A stretch of 10,037 nt of DNA from JARROD01 sp037384225 (lineage in GTDB: Bacteria > Pseudomonadota > Gammaproteobacteria > Pseudomonadales > Cellvibrionaceae). The stretch's first letter is position 1, and every line of letters begins with the position of its first letter. Position numbers and translations under genes: made by a program. This document shows positions 7,825 through 10,037 of this stretch, piece by piece. The notes beneath the pieces were generated by a model. The model ran no database searches and had not been told where the DNA came from. It saw only the letters and a program-made list of their open reading frames with translations. The stretch is taken from positions 1 to 10,037 of the forward strand of contig JARROD010000129.1 of NCBI GenBank assembly GCA_037384225.1, read 5' to 3'.

Positions 7825-8025
7825 TTATTTTTCCGTTATTCGTTTTTTCACATTTTCCCAGTTATCACCTAAATCGCCGTCGGATTCTAATGCTAATAGC
7901 CGATCGTCAAGCAGCGCAATTAGTTCTTTCGGGATATCAATTTCATTACTTTTAGTTTTAATGCTATCCCATAATTGCTCAGCCAGCAATATTCTTTCAG
8001 AAATGCTAAATGATTGAATATTCAT
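7825..8025 (-). CDS. Addiction-module antitoxin (RelB-like, TIGR02574 type)
   Basis: Encodes 66 residues from ATG 8025, which has GGAAAAA upstream; an in-frame ATG at 8037 would add four residues. The pattern matches the small addiction-module component family: an N-terminal helix (SISERILLAEQLWDSI, residues 7-22) followed by LIALLDDRLLALESDGDLG and ending with the NWENVKKRI motif. In such modules the antitoxin binds and neutralises a RelE/ParE toxin encoded directly downstream and represses its own promoter. Here the toxin partner is broken, so this is an orphan antitoxin. It might still counter a related toxin elsewhere or simply be decaying. Family confident, current role unknown. Confidence 0.8.
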   Translation of the reverse strand: MNIQSFSISERILLAEQLWDSIKTKSNEIDIPKELIALLDDRLLALESDGDLGDNWENVKKRITEK

Positions 8026-8060
8026 GATTTTTTCCATTAAAGATGATGCAGAATGGATTG

Positions 8061-8066
8061 ATTATA
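8061..8066 (-). promoter_or_regulatory. -10 element candidate for the antitoxin gene
   Basis: Read on the minus strand this is a consensus TATAAT, about 36 bases before the antitoxin ATG at 8025. No good -35 hexamer is found at 16-18 bases; a TTGAAA is present but only 11 bases away. Confidence 0.35.
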
Positions 8067-8220
8067 TACCTTATAGCTTTCAAGTGGCGACAGACTGTAT
8101 TGGCTCATGGCTTGCACAAGATATGTATTACCCGCCTAGGACTTCAAGTTACTGCCTATGGCCCCGCAACAGTTATTTCCCGTGTCAGGAGCTTTTGCAT
8201 CACCCTTCGCGACGATGGGA

Positions 8221-8290
8221 TGGTATAGGCCTATGCCAGCACCAGCTACGGCACTGTAGTGCGGGTGGCGTTGGCCGAGCAACTGCGCTC
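8221..8290 (+). repeat. Stray copy of jetC hinge-coding sequence
   Basis: These 70 bases match 5861-5930 inside jetC at 64 positions, with a constant offset of 2360. Three of the six mismatches are clustered at 8224-8226; in the remaining 64 bases only 8236, 8241 and 8272 differ. All three are transitions and all would change the amino acid (Val to Ala, Ala to Thr, Ser to Leu). Similarity ends abruptly at 8290. The matched part of JetC is in the hinge domain, residues about 634-657. It is too long and too similar to be chance. It is a direct repeat and could be the remnant of a second jetC or a local duplication. Confidence 0.85.
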
Positions 8291-8308
8291 ATCTCCTTAT
8301 GATTGTAG

Positions 8309-8317
8309 TGGTATAAT
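8309..8317 (+). promoter_or_regulatory. Extended -10 promoter element
   Basis: TGGTATAAT at 8309-8317 is a perfect extended -10 (TG-N-TATAAT) with no clear -35. It lies before the ATG at 8353 (short 20-codon frame) within the decayed region, and may be left over from a lost gene. Confidence 0.3.
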
Positions 8318-8637
8318 ATGTATTTACATACAGCATTTCGACACGGATCAAGATGAATGGGCTGGAAAAACGATCACCGAGACCGTTATCCGGAGCAGAG
8401 TTGGAAGATGACTGAAAAATTCAGTTAAATCGGTAGAGGTGCTAGCCGAATATTTGGTTAACGATGGCGTTAGATTTATTGGTAGTATTCCAATTCAAGG
8501 TAGTAGCCAGGAACAATCCAGAAGATTGGCCATAAGATTTAAAGATAAATTCAAAGAGTTAACAAGTTTGTCAAAAGGATGCTCCTGACGTCGCGCCTTT
8601 TACAAAAGCGTTTTAAGCCAGGAGGCCGAAACACATG

Positions 8638-8666
8638 TTGGCGTAGCATGGTATCCGTGCTATCAT
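8638..8666 (+). promoter_or_regulatory. higBA promoter with palindromic operator
   Basis: TTGGCG (8638-8643) and TATCAT (8661-8666) are separated by exactly 17 bases. The spacer is filled by a near-perfect palindrome, TAGCATGGTATCCGTGCTA (8644-8662), with seven of eight arm pairs matching. HigA antitoxins repress their own operons by binding palindromes over the promoter, so this is the likely HigA operator. Transcription would start at about 8673, on or beside the higB start codon. Confidence 0.6.
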
Positions 8667-8672
8667 GCTTTT

Positions 8673-8966
8673 ATGATTATCAGCTTCAAAGACAAAGGCA
8701 CGGAAGATATCTTCAATGGAGTAACTTCCAAGGCTGCTCGTAAAGCGTGTCCGCAGGCTTTGTGGCGAATTGCGTCAAGGAAGCTCGAATTACTGGATTC
8801 CGTTGAGCAACGTGACGAGTTGAACGTTCCTCCTGGCAATCGGCTGGAAGCCTTGTCCGGTGACCGGAAGGGGCAGTACAGTATCCGGCTGAACGAGCAA
8901 TACCGAATCTGCTTTAGATGGACGAAAGTCGGACCTGAAGAAGTAGAGTTAACAGATTACCACTAG
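8673..8966 (+). CDS. higB: HigB toxin (RelE-superfamily mRNA interferase)
   Basis: Encodes 97 residues closely fitting the HigB plasmid-maintenance killer family. The N-terminus SFKDKGTEDIFNG (residues 4-16) is typical, and so are the middle segment NVPPGNRLEALSGDRKGQYSIR and the end, QYRICFRWTKVGPEEVELTDYH. HigB toxins cleave mRNA at the ribosome when not bound by HigA. Length and ends are normal, so the gene looks functional. The ATG at 8673 gives the family's usual N-terminus, yet no Shine-Dalgarno site precedes it and the predicted transcript starts about there, suggesting leaderless translation and low toxin output. It is followed nine bases later by higA, the toxin-first order typical of higBA. 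Confidence 0.9.
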   Translation: MIISFKDKGTEDIFNGVTSKAARKACPQALWRIASRKLELLDSVEQRDELNVPPGNRLEALSGDRKGQYSIRLNEQYRICFRWTKVGPEEVELTDYH

Positions 8967-8975
8967 AGGTGAGAT

Positions 8976-9293
8976 ATGGTCCGCATTCCTACACATAGGC
9001 AACCCACTCATCCTGGCGAAATGCTGATGGAAGAGTTTCTGCAACCGATGCAAATCACACAGCGTGAACTGGCTGATGCTATTCATGTTCCTTACCAGCG
9101 GATTAATGAACTGGTAAATCAGAAGCGTGGAATTACGCCCAGCACAGCGCTTCGGTTGTCTCGATTTTTCGGTGTAACAGCTGATTTCTGGCTTAACCTG
9201 CAAATCAGGTGGGATCTCTATAAGGCACAGCAAGCCGAGCAGGAAGAGCTGGCTGATATTCAAGATTTTACCCATTGGCGGAAGATGGCATAA
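8976..9293 (+). CDS. higA: HigA antitoxin, XRE-family regulator
   Basis: Encodes 105 residues of the HigA/VapI group. The conserved opening PTHPGEMLMEEFL is at residues 10-22. A helix-turn-helix lies at about 28-51 (TQRELADAIHVPYQRINELV and on), followed by TALRLSRFFGVTADFWLNLQ, the family signature. HigA binds and silences HigB and represses the operon through its HTH, probably at the palindrome at 8644-8662. A strong ribosome site, AGAGGTGAG, precedes the ATG, in contrast to higB, so the antitoxin should be made in excess. The full-length end is present. No clear terminator follows. Confidence 0.92.
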   Translation: MVRIPTHRQPTHPGEMLMEEFLQPMQITQRELADAIHVPYQRINELVNQKRGITPSTALRLSRFFGVTADFWLNLQIRWDLYKAQQAEQEELADIQDFTHWRKMA

Positions 9294-9591
9294 CACCTAT
9301 ACGGCCGAAGCTTGTAAAGAAACAATAAGTTACTAACACGACGCTTTAACAGTGCCGTTGCTTTTTAAAAATGTCCTTTTCTCACCGCTGCCGATAATTT
9401 CATGGTGAGCTTGCCTTCGGAGAGGCTGTACCAAACACCTATCGAGAGTCTGTCCACTATTCAAAGCGAGGTGGTAGGCGATAGTGAACAGGGTGACCGG
9501 ACGCTCCAGGCGTGGATCAATATGGCCATCCGAGGTTCTCTCGCACGACACCGACAGTTATACACTCGTAGCTCTGCGGGCGCTGCCAAAA
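9294..9591. other. Non-coding stretch, probable IS110-element end
   Basis: No convincing gene is seen in these 298 bases. An antisense frame of 72 codons exists but resembles nothing I know. The region lies directly beyond the transposase stop and contains several inverted repeats. These are CTCACC (9381-9386) / GGTGAG (9404-9409), GCCT (9413-9416) / AGGC (9423-9426), and the long stem at 9450-9491. Some or all of it is probably the non-coding end of the IS110-type element. IS110 elements mostly lack clear terminal inverted repeats, so the boundary with the higBA region cannot be placed. Confidence 0.4.
9450..9491 (-). ncRNA. Hairpin in the IS110 non-coding end, possible bridge RNA
   Basis: CTGTCCACTAT (9450-9460) and ATAGTGAACAG (9481-9491) form an 11-position stem with one mismatch and a 20-base loop. 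It lies about 100 bases beyond the transposase stop. IS110-family elements encode structured bridge RNAs in a non-coding end, with internal loops that pair with target and donor DNA; in the IS1111 subgroup this end lies after the transposase gene. The stem is seen directly; its role is inferred. Confidence 0.25.
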
Positions 9592-10037
9592 TTAACTGTT
9601 TCTGAAAAAGTATTTTTCATCGAAGGCATCATTCCTCTTCATGATAAAGTAAACGGCTCTTCCCAGCTTGTGCGCCAAAATGGCAATGGCTTTGCCTTTG
9701 CCGACACGAGTAGCCAGTTTTTCCACGTAAGCTTTGGCCTTGTCGCTGTCACGGATAAAGAGAATGGCGGCTTCGGAAAATGCCCACTTCAGGTGTGCAT
9801 TACCGATTTTTGAGCCTGAAGTGCCCATTTTCTTTCCGGCCGATTCTTTCTGACATTTCACCAGGCGGCTGTAGGAGCAGAATTTCTGGACGGTGTCGAA
9901 ACGGTTGATGTCGATAACTTCGTATAAGATAGTCAATGCCAAAACGTCACCGATGCCGGGTACCGTCTTAATACGGTGTAACATCCTAGCGTCGAAGGCT
10001 TTGGCTTTTCGCATAATGTAATTATTCAACTGTTTGA
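9592..10037 (-). CDS. IS110-family transposase, C-terminal part (runs off window)
   Basis: The minus-strand frame is open from the right edge to a TAA at 9592-9594, giving about 147 residues of the C-terminal half of an IS110-type transposase (Transposase_20/IS116 domain). The segment KTVPGIGDVLALTILYEVID is the helix-hairpin-helix typical of the family. It is followed by FCSYSRLVKCQKES and by GTSGSKIGNAHLKWAFSEAA, the conserved region that likely carries the serine acting in recombination. The closing LAHKLGRAVYFIMKR is also standard. The N-terminal RuvC-like DEDD domain would lie outside the window. The visible part has no frameshift, so the element may be active. It shows that mobile DNA borders this island on the right. 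Confidence 0.9.
   Translation of the reverse strand, partial: KQLNNYIMRKAKAFDARMLHRIKTVPGIGDVLALTILYEVIDINRFDTVQKFCSYSRLVKCQKESAGKKMGTSGSKIGNAHLKWAFSEAAILFIRDSDKAKAYVEKLATRVGKGKAIAILAHKLGRAVYFIMKRNDAFDEKYFFRNS

Larger units (their letters stand above)
8043..8588 (+). pseudogene. Degenerate coding region, unrecognised
   Basis: One plus-strand frame stays open across these 546 bases except for a TAG at 8226-8228 and a TGA at 8409-8411, far fewer stops than chance would give. The last piece (8412-8588), containing SVEVLAEYLVNDGVRFIGS and a lysine-rich end, looks protein-like. The middle piece contains the jetC-derived hinge fragment at 8221-8290 in the same frame as in jetC. I do not recognise the first or last piece. 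It may be a decayed gene, or a mosaic of fragments joined by deletion. An alternative short frame at 8353-8415, MNGLEKRSPRPLSGAELEDD, also looks protein-like but stops after 20 codons. No function is proposed. Confidence 0.35.

Noticed and set aside
8221..8290. Template/variable repeat pair of a diversity-generating retroelement
   Set aside because: The differences from 5861-5930 are not concentrated at adenines and no reverse transcriptase gene is present.
8581..8640. Integron attC site near higBA
   Set aside because: HigBA modules often sit in integron cassettes, but I could not find paired RYYYAAC and GTTRRRY core sites on either side.
9333..9551. 72-codon minus-strand frame after the transposase
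   Set aside because: No family resemblance, no ribosome site seen, and it overlaps hairpins that fit a non-coding element end.

Overview
The window looks like a chromosomal accessory region of a gammaproteobacterium, possibly a marine or salt-adapted one. This rests on the NhaD-type sodium/proton antiporter, the style of the HigBA and RelE-type modules, and the GC-rich codon use of the main operon; no marker gene fixes the taxon. The layout is as follows. Positions 1-361 are non-coding and AT-rich, with several inverted repeats and terminator-like hairpins. Positions 362-1615 (minus) encode an NhaD family Na+/H+ antiporter. A 198-base divergent intergenic region then separates it from a three-gene plus-strand operon (1814-7617).

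The operon is the main system: an SMC-type complex of the Wadjet/MksBEF class. It encodes JetA (kleisin), JetB (KITE, DUF4194-like) and JetC (SMC-like ATPase, 1218 residues, with Walker A, signature and Walker B motifs all intact). The genes overlap by 14 and 11 bases and are surely co-translated. Complete Wadjet operons have a fourth gene, jetD, for the TOPRIM-type nuclease that cleaves the plasmid after loop extrusion. No jetD is present here. The jetC stop lies in GTGA, the usual four-base overlap for a following gene, but that frame stops after three codons, and the sequence from about 7622 onward is the truncated 3' end of an opposing toxin gene. This suggests a deletion scar, although a naturally three-gene MksBEF-like condensin cannot be excluded.

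Positions 7622-8670 are AT-richer and decayed: a RelE/ParE-type toxin pseudogene (frameshifted and truncated), its intact antitoxin (7825-8025, minus), and a stretch of broken reading frames. That stretch includes a 70-bp stray copy of the jetC hinge-coding sequence (8221-8290, 64/70 identical to 5861-5930).

Positions 8673-9293 carry an intact higB-higA toxin-antitoxin pair. Its promoter (TTGGCG-17-TATCAT) has a spacer filled by a near-perfect 19-bp palindrome. From 9592 to the right edge is the C-terminal part of an IS110-family transposase (minus strand), and the 298 bases beyond its stop hold a long imperfect hairpin that may belong to the element's non-coding end. Overall this is a defence/toxin-antitoxin island shaped by deletion and mobile-element activity.
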